The notes: generated by a model from the sequence alone, not told the origin. Counted from the stretch's first letter, positions 1-8,073 are shown. The stretch: 44,125 nucleotides of DNA from Mucilaginibacter sp. (GCF_025362475.1 NZ_JANYGH010000077.1:1-44125); one strand, 5' to 3'. Numbers and translations: made by a program.

Positions 1-135
1 GGAAACCAGCTACTAATGAAAATACCTTTTAAATAACTATTTTTGTACACGCTTTTATAGCGTTTGCTGCACGCCCCACGTCAGCTAATTGCCTGGTCAG
101 TTTGGCCCGGAATCAGGTGGTCAACATCTCCATAA

Positions 136-243
136 CATACATACCTATGCTCGGAAATAATCCAAAGACACGATGGTAAGATCTGGGTGGAAAGTGAAGT
201 AGGTAAAGGGAGCACCTTTAAGTTCGCCATCCCGGTAGCCTGA
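136..243 (+). pseudogene. C-terminal scrap of a sensor histidine kinase
   Basis: The frame from 136 to the TGA at 241-243 encodes SEIIQRHDGKIWVES followed by VGKGSTFKFAIPVA. This matches the last part of a histidine-kinase HATPase_c domain (the G2 box region HxGxIWVES...GKGSTFxFxLP). An in-frame TAA at 133-135 cuts the frame off. A different frame just upstream (about 100-130) reads ARNQVVNIS, which faintly resembles the N-box lead-in NQVVxNLI of the same domain, so the upstream part may be present but frameshifted. No intact kinase precedes it in the window. I read it as the decayed 3' end of a kinase; a window edge effect is possible because only 135 bases lie upstream. Confidence 0.6.
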
Positions 244-634
244 TATTATCGGAATGTTTATGCCAGACATGCTATTTAGCAAAGCGCCGCCAGTTCTTTG
301 CGGATCATCACGCTTATCATTTCTCTAAAGCTTCATCAATTAGCGTTATAGATTGATCCCTATATGTAAGTCTTTTCGTTTTTGAGTTATGTGTTGTACT
401 AGTATAAGCTATTTCGCACTTTCTGGATGCTGAAAGTAATTTTCCATCAGATATTTAAATCATTAACCTGTTTTCGTCTATCAAAATGAAACTGTATGCG
501 TCAGCCTTTTAGTTTGAAAAAGTTTACCTCATTTGGAATAGAAACGAATTGTAAATTAGTGTGATATGTGAAAATATTAGTAACTCTACGATTTAACTGC
601 CTTTATTCTATTACAGAAAATAATTAAAACAGGG
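244..634. other. AT-rich gene-free stretch
   Basis: I see no ORF with coding character, no strong hairpin and no RNA gene in this stretch. It separates the kinase scrap from the promoter of the following ATPase. Confidence 0.5.
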
Positions 635-665
635 TTTACTTTGTTACGAATTTGATGTAAATTTG
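635..665 (+). promoter_or_regulatory. Candidate Bacteroidota promoter for the AAA+ ATPase
   Basis: A perfect -7 box of the Bacteroidota sigma-A form, TAAATTTG (TAnnTTTG), lies at 658-665. A TTTA at 635-638 sits 19 bases upstream, where a TTTG-like -33 element is expected. The ATG follows at 697. Confidence 0.5.
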
Positions 666-696
666 CCTTTATTATGTTACAAACGTAATTTCTATT

Positions 697-2064
697 ATGG
701 CTTTTAAAAGGACTATCGAAATTAACCTTAATCGGTGGAAAATGGGCGCAACACGCAAGCCACTTATAATAAGAGGGGCGCGTCAGGTCGGCAAAACCAC
801 GTTAATCCGTGATTTTGCCAAAACATATACACATACCATTGTCCTTAACCTGGAAAAACCAGCTGACCGCCGCTATTTCGACGAATTTAACGATGTTCAA
901 ACCATCGTTGAAGCTTTATTTTTAGCCCATAATATTCCATCATCGGGTCTTACAAGTACACTCTTATTTATTGATGAAATTCAGGAAAGCCCAAAGGCTA
1001 TTCAAATGTTACGCTATTTTTATGAAGAAATACCAAAGCTTCATGTGATCAGCGCTGGTTCATTATTGGAGTTTGCGATGCAGAAGGTACATAGTTTTCC
1101 GGTAGGGAGGGTAGAGTTTTTATACCTTCACCCTTTGAATTTCCAGGAATATCTGGAAGCTATTGGTAAGGATGCACTGCTGGATCAGTTGCACCAGGTG
1201 CCAGTAAAAGCCTTTGCACATCAAACCTTAATGGATGCTTTTCACCGATATGCGATTATCGGTGGGATGCCTGAAGTGGTAAAAACAGACGTTGAGAACC
1301 AGAGCCTTTCAGATTTGCGGGTAATCTATGAAAGCATCTGGGGTACATATAAAAACGATGTGGAGAAATACACTTCGAATGAAACGGAAAGGAAGATCAT
1401 TAAACATTTAATGGATACCGCACCGCTGTACCTTGACGAGCGCATAAAGTATCAGGGATTTGGAAACTCTAATTACCGGTCAAGAGAAGTGGGAGAGGCA
1501 TTCAGAACGCTTGACGAAGCTAAGATCGTGCGTTTAATTTACCCGACTACAGACCTGCTGCCGCCATTGAAAGCTGATCTGAAGAAAGCGCCGCGTTTGC
1601 AGTTTTTGGATACTGGCTTAGTGAATTATTCATTGGGCATACAAGCAGAAATGCTGGCTATGGATGACTTAAATAGTGCTTATAAAGGAGCCGTTATTCC
1701 TCATCTTGTAACGCAGGAACTCATATCGCTTCAAAGTATTTCAGCACATACACCGAACTTTTGGGTAAGGGAAAAAGCTCAGTCCAGTGCAGAAGTTGAC
1801 TTGTTATACGTGTATAATAAGTTCGTTATTCCCATAGAAATAAAGTCAGGCAGTACGGGATCATTAAAATCACTTCACCAGTTTATCGAGGCGGCAGACC
1901 ATCCTTATGCTATCCGTATGTATGGAGGTGCTTTTAAAGTAGAACAAGCTGTTACACCTAATAAAAAACCATACTATTTAATGAATCTACCATATTATGC
2001 AAGTACCGCATTACCCCAATACATTGAATGGTTTGTCACACAGGATAGTAAAACTGAACTATAG
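697..2064 (+). CDS. AAA+ ATPase with C-terminal DUF4143 domain
   Basis: This is a predicted cytoplasmic P-loop ATPase of the AAA_14/DUF4143 type, a family common in bacteria and archaea whose cellular role is not established. The sequence shows a Walker A motif GARQVGKTT (about residues 27-35), a Walker B LLFIDEIQ (about 89-96), and a C-terminal region with EVDLLY followed by PIEIKSG. That EVD...EIK spacing resembles the core of PD-(D/E)XK nuclease folds, which DUF4143 proteins often carry; activity cannot be judged. At 455 residues it has near the usual full length and no break. The ATG at 697 follows a good -7 box. It stands alone between a kinase scrap and a frameshifted gene, and is probably monocistronic accessory DNA. 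Family assignment is firm; function is unknown. Confidence 0.85.
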   Translation: MAFKRTIEINLNRWKMGATRKPLIIRGARQVGKTTLIRDFAKTYTHTIVLNLEKPADRRYFDEFNDVQTIVEALFLAHNIPSSGLTSTLLFIDEIQESPKAIQMLRYFYEEIPKLHVISAGSLLEFAMQKVHSFPVGRVEFLYLHPLNFQEYLEAIGKDALLDQLHQVPVKAFAHQTLMDAFHRYAIIGGMPEVVKTDVENQSLSDLRVIYESIWGTYKNDVEKYTSNETERKIIKHLMDTAPLYLDERIKYQGFGNSNYRSREVGEAFRTLDEAKIVRLIYPTTDLLPPLKADLKKAPRLQFLDTGLVNYSLGIQAEMLAMDDLNSAYKGAVIPHLVTQELISLQSISAHTPNFWVREKAQSSAEVDLLYVYNKFVIPIEIKSGSTGSLKSLHQFIEAADHPYAIRMYGGAFKVEQAVTPNKKPYYLMNLPYYASTALPQYIEWFVTQDSKTEL

Positions 2065-2122
2065 AAAATTGATTGATCAGATATAAGTATATATAAATCT
2101 GTTAGAACTGTCATTCAGCCCT

Positions 2123-3313
2123 TTATTTCCGAAGATACCATGGCAATAGTGGCCAGCTCTTTTTTTCAGGCTTGCCTGTATCCTGCGGGGCATTAAAAAA
2201 ATAACTGCCAGATCTTTGCTCCTCATATTTCATGATCGCATCCCTGTCTATATGGGCCAGCCATTCGTCGGCCTTTTCGACCAAAGGGTCATACCAGTCC
2301 GCTTTATCTTTCGCCCATTGCACCCACGCTAATGTTTCTTCACTGGGCTGTTCAGCGGCAAGGGCTTGCTTTTCTACATGGTCGATATAACTACGCAATA
2401 TATTGGCTTCTGCCAGCGGCCGGCATCCCTCATTGCTTTTTGAAAGGAACTGATCTCCAGTTTTTGCCGTTCCTCGGCAAGTTTTCGCAGGCGCTGCTTT
2501 TCTTCATAGGAGGCACTCCATATCTTGTTCTCAATAGCTTTAACACGCCCTTCCTCAGCCATCAGCTCCAGGCGAGCAATTATCTTCGCCAGTTGCTCTT
2601 CCATCGGCACAAGGCCGTCCCGGCCGGTAACAGTGGGGTCGTAGCTGCCGAACTTCAATTCAAGCTTGCCGTTCGGGGTAAGGGTTCGAGTCGACCAGCG
2701 ATCGTCTGAAACCGTAGCTGTGCTTGTTTCCCGCATGACTACTTCTGTATTTTCTTCACCGATCAATACGTAACTGCTTTCATTTCGAAACGTGAACTCA
2801 CGGCTTCACAAAAGCATCCATGATACAAAGTGCACGGTTGATCTGCGGGTCAGATACCCTGATATTAAGCTGGCCGCCCTCTGTTTGCAGGATGTCGCCT
2901 TCCCTGTAATATTGAGTTCTTTTAAGCAGGGTTGCTTGTGCTTTAATGATCAGCGGGTCCGGCTCAGCGAGCTTACCTGTGATATTCAGCTCGGCAGGAT
3001 GGTCGCGCTCAAGTATCTGCTGCATCGCTGCCTGCGGTGTCATCCCGTCAACGGTAGCCGGATGATTCTCATCCCTCAGATATAGAATAACTTCTTTCTG
3101 ACCGTAATGATCTTCGGGCAACGATTTGACCGGTGGCTGCTGTCCGTGCTGGATCTTAGCCCAGTACCCGGCTTTCGGCAGCGGCACACCCATGCGGTCA
3201 CAGACCTTACGGAGACCCACATCGGAGATGTTATATTTCTGGGAAAGGGTTGACAGCGGTTCTGCCCATACAAGGTCGTACAAAGTCTTGCGGTCGAAAG
3301 TTTCTTTTTCCAC
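2123..3313 (-). pseudogene. Frameshifted HTH-type protein of unknown function
   Basis: Three consecutive minus-strand frames join into one protein of about 390 residues. Part 1 (3313-2798) starts METKETF-like (MEKETFDRKTLYDLVW) and has a probable helix-turn-helix, LSQKYNISDVGLRKVCDRMG, ending at TGA 2798-2800. Reading continues in another frame from about 2800 (EFTFRNESSYVLIGEENTEV) into part 2, a helical charged segment with LEDQ-like MEEQLAKIIARLELMAEE. Part 2 runs to RDAGRWQK, where loss of one base near 2405-2410 shifts the frame; part 3 then resumes at ANILRSYIDHVEKQ and ends at 2123 with WYDPLVEKADEWLAHIDRD. From memory, intact relatives carry these blocks in one ORF. I therefore call it a decayed gene rather than three small genes. 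The family has no known function; the N-terminus suggests DNA binding. Confidence 0.75.
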
Positions 3314-3449
3314 GATTGATTTTCAGATGGTCGAAGGCTCAAGTTACAGGTTTTTGAGACAAAAAAATGCAATGAATCGTATTGTTAACTTTGATTAACG
3401 AAAACTATTGACTACTATTGCCAAGTTTTCCACACCCTGGTAACAGGAT

Positions 3450-3503
3450 AGTACCAAAATTGACCTTAATTTAGGTCAAATAAATTGTTTCTAATTTGGT
3501 ACT
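3450..3503. repeat. Nested inverted repeat
   Basis: The outer arms AGTACCAAA (3450-3458) and TTTGGTACT (3495-3503) are perfect 9-base complements 36 bases apart. Inside them lies a second perfect inverted repeat, TTGACCT (3460-3466) and AGGTCAA (3473-3479), with a 6-base spacer. There is no T-tract after either, so a transcription terminator is unlikely. An operator or a structured RNA is possible; this is inference. Confidence 0.7.
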
Positions 3504-3695
3504 GAAATCTCATAATTTACTGATAATCACCGTATAAGTACTTTCTGTATCGGAAAGTAGTCGAAATAACTTATTGATTTTCAATTAGTTATAAACTGAA
3601 ATAGAAAGTAAAAATCACTGTTTTATTTTATAGATATCATGATATCAGGCTTTTATAAATAAAGCCATTCGGTATATTTATGCTTTATGTTACTA
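3455..3695 (+). repeat. Imperfect direct repeat, copy A
   Basis: The core 3509-3581 aligns without gaps to 5854-5926 with 61 of 73 bases identical (counted by eye). Weaker similarity extends on both sides: upstream over the inner palindrome ACCTTAATTTAGGT, and downstream through an AAAAATC...TGTTTTAT block to a TTCGGTATATTTATG segment ending in TGTTACT near 3695. No ORF spans it. The partner is copy B at about 5805-6033. The two copies flank the TPR gene in the same orientation. Confidence 0.7.
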
Positions 3696-3835
3696 TTTGA
3701 AAGTAATTTCGTTTTTTTTGGGGTTCCCACGATGAACAACTGTTGGGTAAAAATAAGTCACCGGTGTTTTCAGAAAAAATGTACCTGTGTGCTATATAGT
3801 TCTACAGTCTTGATTTTTAAAGCTTAGTTAATTAA

Positions 3836-5578
3836 TCAGAATACAGGTTTGTCAATGGCCGCATCTTTTATTTTCCAGGCGGCTGTTAACTGCTTTTCTA
3901 CTTTGTTTAAAGCGAAGTCATCACCTGTGTTCTGATAAGCCAGCTTAAGCCCGGTCAATGCCCAACCATTATTCGGGTGAATAGCTAAATCTTTATTTAA
4001 TACGGAGATTGCCTCCCAATACCTGCCGGTTTGTAATAACAGGTCTCCCAAATATTGCCTTGCAGGTATAGGCCAGTCACGGGGCTCGTTATAAATGAGT
4101 TTGTCTTCAGCAGTTACCGCCTTTTTTAAGATATCAGCAGCAGAAGCATAACGTTTTTGCGTTTTTGCTATAACACCTTGCAGGATAAGCTTAGCTACCC
4201 CTGCGGCTTGGTAAGCAGAACTGAAATTATCAATAGGTATCTGTAAGGAGGCGTCATGCATTTTAGCATTTAGTAGTTGCAATTCCTGTTCGGCCCGGGC
4301 CGAATTGTTTTTGGCACACCAGGCTAAGCCTTTTGAAAAATGTAATAAAATGGAGGCATAGGCAACGGTATCGATAGGTTTGATTTTCAGAATATCATCC
4401 CATTTACCAAAACGAACTAATGTTAATGCGGGCTGCATATAAATGTATTGAAAATAATTGCCGTCCCCGCCTTGGAAAGATAAATAAGCGGAAGGTATGA
4501 TCGCTTTAAGGGAATCGGAAGTATTAATAGCTGTTTTATAATTACCCCCCATTTGCGCGCAGTTAATTTTTAAATGCAGGTTGTGGATCTGGTATAATAC
4601 AGCCCCGTTTACCACTGGGGCATATTGTTTCAGATAAAGATCATATCCCCGGATTGCTGCCTCATTATCCTTTATTCCCCGCTGATAATCGCCCGTGCGG
4701 ATATAGATGTGCGAGGGCATATGGGTGATATGCGATACCTGTGGCATCAGTGTATCCAGTAGATAGGCGCTTTTTAAAGCCATTTGCGGCGTAGCGGATG
4801 CCTCCATAGTATGGATATAGTAATGATTTGCGCCGGGATTTTTTGGGTTAATAGCGAGTGCTTTTTCTAACAGGATGCGTATCTGCGGTGTCCATGGCCT
4901 GGGTATAAAATTAGCTGCGTACAGATCCCAGGGGTGTAATAATAGTAAAGCATCTGCATAAAGTGTTACTATATCGGCGTTTTTGGGGTATTTGGCGTAA
5001 ACCAGTTGCATAGCCTTAGCATAGCTGGTTCTCAGCTTCTTTACGCTGATGGTACTGTCCATACTGTAACGCTGCCGCATCGCTTTAATGAGTTCTTTTT
5101 CCAGTGGAGAACAAGAAAGGCTGAAAGTATTTGCCCGAACAGAGGCTTCATAAGCACCGGAGGGAGGAGTATAGCCATTAGGATAATTAATAGTGGGGCC
5201 CATAGCCAGTGATTTGCCATACCAGGCCATTGCACACTTTGGGTCAAAACGGGTTGCTTTGGTAAATGATGCGATTGCCTCTATCGAATGAAAAGCATAA
5301 TACATGCTTATTCCCTGGTTGAAATAAAATTGAGCACTGTCAGACGCTGTCGTAATTTTCCATTGATAGTTACCCCAGCCTTTTAATGCCGGAATAGCTG
5401 AACCCGTGTCTGCAGCGTTATAAGCTGAACCACATACGGCGACACGCTTGCCGGAATCCTTAAACGAAAATTGTTTTGATGGCGCAACTTTCTTCAGATA
5501 ATTGTAATAAAAAGATTGTGCAACAAAAAAAACTGCGACTAATGCAAAGGTTATTATGAATGTATATCTTAATTTCAT
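3836..5578 (-). CDS. Secreted or membrane-anchored TPR-repeat protein
   Basis: The 580-residue protein begins with a basic residue pair and a hydrophobic segment (about residues 6-23), so it is exported or anchored by its N-terminus. The rest is helical with repeated TPR-like units, clear around 75-120 (YFNQGISMYYAFHSIEAIASF) and 500-570 (LGDLLLQTGRYWEAISVLNK). It belongs to a widespread uncharacterised TPR family recognisable by the central blocks GANHYYIHTMEAS and HMPSHIYIRTGDY. These contain HxxxHxxE and HxxxH patterns, which could bind metal, though no enzyme activity is established. The ATG at 5578 fits the signal segment. It is likely monocistronic, with more than 250 bases on both sides. 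TPR assignment is secure; role is unknown. Confidence 0.85.
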   Translation of the reverse strand: MKLRYTFIITFALVAVFFVAQSFYYNYLKKVAPSKQFSFKDSGKRVAVCGSAYNAADTGSAIPALKGWGNYQWKITTASDSAQFYFNQGISMYYAFHSIEAIASFTKATRFDPKCAMAWYGKSLAMGPTINYPNGYTPPSGAYEASVRANTFSLSCSPLEKELIKAMRQRYSMDSTISVKKLRTSYAKAMQLVYAKYPKNADIVTLYADALLLLHPWDLYAANFIPRPWTPQIRILLEKALAINPKNPGANHYYIHTMEASATPQMALKSAYLLDTLMPQVSHITHMPSHIYIRTGDYQRGIKDNEAAIRGYDLYLKQYAPVVNGAVLYQIHNLHLKINCAQMGGNYKTAINTSDSLKAIIPSAYLSFQGGDGNYFQYIYMQPALTLVRFGKWDDILKIKPIDTVAYASILLHFSKGLAWCAKNNSARAEQELQLLNAKMHDASLQIPIDNFSSAYQAAGVAKLILQGVIAKTQKRYASAADILKKAVTAEDKLIYNEPRDWPIPARQYLGDLLLQTGRYWEAISVLNKDLAIHPNNGWALTGLKLAYQNTGDDFALNKVEKQLTAAWKIKDAAIDKPVF

Positions 5579-6079
5579 TTGAATTGTTTTTGCAGGGTTT
5601 ACAATGATTCAGCTTTGGATCTTCTATAAGACAAAATCCTCCTCGTATGATTATAGAAGGGTTTTAGATTTTTATGATAAAGTTAGTTAAAATACTGTTT
5701 TATAGATGTTTAATTAATAGTAAAAAAAGATGCATAAAGGGCGGGGCTGATTTATTATTAAGTTGGGGCGGATTTTCCGTGCTGCTATACCAGTATTCTG
5801 CGTTAGGAATTTTACCTTATTTACGGTGTGTTTTGTGTTTTCAAATAATCAAACTCATAACTTACTGATAATCATTGTACAGATATTTTCTGTATCGGCA
5901 AATAGTCGGAATAACTAATGGATTTTTTAATATTTATGATTTATTTGCAAGAATAAAAATCTTGTTTTATATTTATAAATAACAGATTTTCAAGCAATTG
6001 AAAATTAATTCCGTTGGTGTATTTTTGTTACTGATAGCTGTTTTTTTGATGATTGAAAACCGAAAAACAATCCGTTTTT
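5579..6079. other. 501-base divergent intergenic region with repeat copy B
   Basis: This lies between the divergent starts of the TPR gene (minus) and the small membrane gene at 6080 (plus). It contains an inverted repeat CTTCTATAA (5621-5629)/TTATAGAAG (5651-5659) near the TPR promoter side, and direct-repeat copy B. A 64-residue open frame at 5674-5868 lacks coding character and overlaps the repeat, so I do not annotate it. Confidence 0.55.
5805..6033 (+). repeat. Imperfect direct repeat, copy B
   Basis: This is the partner of copy A (about 3455-3695). The core 5854-5926 matches 3509-3581 at 61 of 73 positions. Upstream, ACCTTATTTACGGT corresponds to the inner palindrome of copy A but is degraded. 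Downstream, AAAAATCTTGTTTTATATTTAT and a TTCCGTTGGTGTATTTTTG block correspond to copy A. It ends about 46 bases before the ATG at 6080, so it could be a leader or promoter region of the following two-gene unit. Confidence 0.7.
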
Positions 6080-6280
6080 ATGAAAGAAACGAAACTAATA
6101 ATTGGCATTATATCTTTAATAATGTCGGTTTATTTCTTTTATACAAGGGAAGATGTCGTGACTACGATTTTTAGCAGGGGCGTAAAATATGCCGAATTGG
6201 GATTGCTGATACTTCCCTTACTTTTATTTGTTATTGGGCTTTTTTTAATATTCTACAAAACTAAACCAAAACTCAAATGA
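6080..6280 (+). CDS. Small two-helix membrane protein, unknown
   Basis: The 66-residue product starts at ATG 6080 (MKETKLIIGIISLIMSVYFF). An alternative TTG at 6053 would add nine residues and looks less likely. Two hydrophobic segments (about 5-23 and 38-60) predict an inner-membrane hairpin ending in a basic tail, YKTKPKLK. Its stop overlaps the start of the next gene by four bases (ATGA at 6277-6280), so the two are translationally coupled. I do not recognise a family. Confidence 0.6.
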   Translation: MKETKLIIGIISLIMSVYFFYTREDVVTTIFSRGVKYAELGLLILPLLLFVIGLFLIFYKTKPKLK

Positions 6281-6849
6281 AAAAGCTAATTCTTGCCGCA
6301 CTTCTGTGTATTTCGATAGTAATGCCATCTTTTGCTCAGGATAAAGAACAACCAAGCTTTTTGAGCAGTATTAATAATTTCTTATCATGGATAAAAAATC
6401 TTGATAGTGCAATTAATTCAATAAATGACAAGGAGAAATTACGCAAAGTTTATAGATTAGTTGGGTACATTAATCTTGATCTTGATAATCTGCAGGGAGA
6501 GAATTATATATTCGCTATTAGTCTAAATAAGGCCAAAATCGATCAAGAGGACTTAAAATCTCAACTGACACAGATCACAAAAGACAATTCGAAACTGACG
6601 ACTGAGTTAAATAGCCTGGCCGCCATACTAAATCAAACCAGTATTGATTTTAATGTAAATGGAGTAAGAAACCAGTTAGTAGGCTATTCAATGGTTGATC
6701 TTAGCAACATTGATAATGAATTGAATAAACAACTTATCGACAAAAAGAAAGTGCTCGTTGAAGCTAATCAATGTAAAGCCACAATTGAAAGTGTGAATAT
6801 CGCATTAAGTAAAATGCGGGAAAAAGTTTTATTGGAATTAGTAAAATAA
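6277..6849 (+). CDS. Secreted coiled-coil protein, unknown
   Basis: The 190-residue product has a clean type I signal peptide (MKKLILAALLCISIVMPSFA, cleavage about residue 20). The mature part is almost entirely helical and charged, with heptad-like stretches at about 90-115 (DLKSQLTQITKDNSKLTTEL) and 145-185, suggesting a periplasmic coiled coil. It overlaps the preceding membrane-protein gene by ATGA, so the pair probably works together in the envelope. No catalytic motif or known family is apparent. Confidence 0.65.
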   Translation: MKKLILAALLCISIVMPSFAQDKEQPSFLSSINNFLSWIKNLDSAINSINDKEKLRKVYRLVGYINLDLDNLQGENYIFAISLNKAKIDQEDLKSQLTQITKDNSKLTTELNSLAAILNQTSIDFNVNGVRNQLVGYSMVDLSNIDNELNKQLIDKKKVLVEANQCKATIESVNIALSKMREKVLLELVK

Positions 6850-6980
6850 ATATCTACCCCGCTAAATTAAAAAGCGGGCCGTCTTCACGATTAATGATGC
6901 AATTGGTAAAATCTAATCACGATAATGCCTTTAAAAGTCTCATTTAACCTAAGAAAATTACAATCTACAAAAAACAAAAA

Positions 6981-6999
6981 AGGGCGTTTCAGACACCCT
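6981..6999 (-). terminator. Terminator of the GNAT gene at 7038
   Basis: On the minus strand, AGGGTGT-CTGAA-ACGCCCT forms a 7-base stem with one G-U pair, followed by TTTTTGTTTT. On the plus strand the same pair would be a C-A mismatch and no T-run follows, so it acts for the minus-strand gene. Confidence 0.75.
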
Positions 7000-7037
7000 C
7001 TTTTAAAATCAAACCCCTCAAATTCCCAATATTAGTG

Positions 7038-7478
7038 CTACTTTCTTAAATCACAGGAGAGATGAAGCGCTGTGAGTTGAAATCCATTGTTCAGGTACAA
7101 CTTTTGTGCTGTATTATTATTGAAATTTGTATCAAGTACTACGGCATCTTTATTATTTGATATGGCAATAGCTTTCACATGTTTTAACAATTGAGAGGCC
7201 AGGCCTTTCCCCCTGTAAGATTCCAGCGTGCAGAGATCATCAATATAAATTATATTACCACTGTGCAATGACGTCATGATGCGGTATCCTGCAAATGCGA
7301 CAACCTTGTCATTATCCATAATCCCGGCGATGCTGTATTTTTCATGTTGCATCATCTCTGAAATCATGGAAGGCCAGTTATTTTTATTCAGATGTGGCCT
7401 TAACAAAAATGCGACTTCCCAGCATTGTTCAATTTCAAAATCTGTCTTGATTATTTTAACCTGATATGTATTATTCAT
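7038..7478 (-). CDS. GNAT family N-acetyltransferase
   Basis: A 146-residue single-domain GNAT enzyme that transfers an acetyl group from acetyl-CoA to an unidentified amine. Motif A is clear: IDDLCTLESYRGKGLASQLL (about residues 83-102) with the RGKGLAS pyrophosphate-binding loop. Motif B follows at VVLDTNFNNNTAQKLYLNNG. The start ATG at 7478 is 16 bases from a TAATTTTG -7 box. It lies downstream of the AhpD-like gene but has its own promoter, nearly identical to that gene's, and its own terminator. The substrate cannot be inferred. Confidence 0.85.
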   Translation of the reverse strand: MNNTYQVKIIKTDFEIEQCWEVAFLLRPHLNKNNWPSMISEMMQHEKYSIAGIMDNDKVVAFAGYRIMTSLHSGNIIYIDDLCTLESYRGKGLASQLLKHVKAIAISNNKDAVVLDTNFNNNTAQKLYLNNGFQLTALHLSCDLRK

Positions 7479-7486
7479 AATTGTTT

Positions 7487-7563
7487 GTTTGCCACAAAAT
7501 TAGGCCACTAACGTGGATGCTAAATATGCCAATTACAAAATAAAGGGTGGCCCAGCGAACTTA
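7487..7563 (-). promoter_or_regulatory. Promoter/operator block 1 (duplicated) before the GNAT gene
   Basis: It aligns without gaps to 8074-8150 with 65 of 77 identical bases; the distal 43 bases (7521-7563) match at 39 of 43. On the minus strand it contains TTTA, 18 bases, then TAATTTTG, a good Bacteroidota promoter; the -7 box is 7495-7502. The most conserved part, upstream of the -33 position, reads CTGGGCCACCCTTTAT and AATTGGCATATTTA, which suggests an activator site. Confidence 0.7.
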
Positions 7564-7574
7564 AATATAAAAGC

Positions 7575-7597
7575 AAAGCCCTCGGTTAGAGGGCTTT
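7575..7597 (-). terminator. Terminator of the AhpD-like gene
   Basis: AAAGCCCTC (7575-7583) and GAGGGCTTT (7589-7597) form a perfect 9-base stem with a 5-base loop. On the minus strand it ends in TTTGCTTTTATATTT just past the stop of the gene at 7622. Confidence 0.8.
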
Positions 7598-7621
7598 AAT
7601 TATCGATTTTCAGCATCAACG

Positions 7622-8056
7622 TTATGCTGGTATTAGGTTGGTTGTGATGCCAATTCTGTTCCATGCATTAATAGTAATAATTGCTAATATCACTTGTGCC
7701 AGGTAAGTTGCCTCCAGTACTTTAGCTGCCTGCTCATAAGTTTCATCTTTTACATGATTGCTAATTAAAGTAACTTCCTCGGTCAAGGCTAATATTGCAC
7801 GTTCTTCTTCCGAAAAAAACGGAGTGTCGCGCCAGGCGTTGAGCGCATAAATGCGTTGTTCTGTTTCGCCGGCTTTACGGGCATCTTTAGTGTGCATATC
7901 AATACAAAAAGCACATCCGTTTATTTGCGAAGATCTGATTTTAATCAGGTCTTTATGTTTTCTTGTCAGTGGTGTGCTTTCAATGAATTTTTCCAGTCCA
8001 AGAATTGCTCTGTATCCTGCTGGCTCTGTTTTTTCAATGTTAATTCGTGTTTTCAT
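7622..8056 (-). CDS. AhpD-like/carboxymuconolactone decarboxylase family protein
   Basis: A 144-residue all-helical protein of the CMD/AhpD superfamily. The redox motif CAFC (in INGCAFCIDMHTKDA, about residues 48-62) with the following HxxxA pattern is typical of alkylhydroperoxidase-like members, which use a thiol pair to reduce peroxides or pass electrons. Length and motif are normal for the family. The ATG at 8056 has a -7 box TAATTTTG at 8082-8089 and the same upstream block as the GNAT gene. Its neighbours (a MocR regulator upstream and an azoreductase beyond it) suggest an oxidative or electrophile stress role; this is inference. Confidence 0.88.
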   Translation of the reverse strand: MKTRINIEKTEPAGYRAILGLEKFIESTPLTRKHKDLIKIRSSQINGCAFCIDMHTKDARKAGETEQRIYALNAWRDTPFFSEEERAILALTEEVTLISNHVKDETYEQAAKVLEATYLAQVILAIITINAWNRIGITTNLIPA

Positions 8057-8073
8057 TGCTTGAAAATTTATTT

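Larger units (their letters stand above)
3314..3835. other. 522-base intergenic region with nested palindrome and repeat copy A
   Basis: This region lies upstream of the broken HTH-type gene (minus strand) and downstream of the TPR gene (minus strand). It holds a nested inverted repeat (3450-3503) and the first copy of a long imperfect direct repeat (about 3455-3695), described separately. The stretch 3700-3835 has a T-run and no convincing gene. Confidence 0.6.

Noticed and set aside
2332..2709. 125-residue open frame on the plus strand
   Set aside because: It is the antisense shadow of the frameshifted gene and lacks protein-like composition.
5674..5868. 64-residue open frame in the divergent intergenic region
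   Set aside because: It overlaps repeat copy B, has no ribosome site and no recognisable features.
6858..6878. CCCGCT/AGCGGG hairpin after the coiled-coil gene
   Set aside because: The stem is only six bases and no T-tract follows on the plus strand, so I did not call a terminator.
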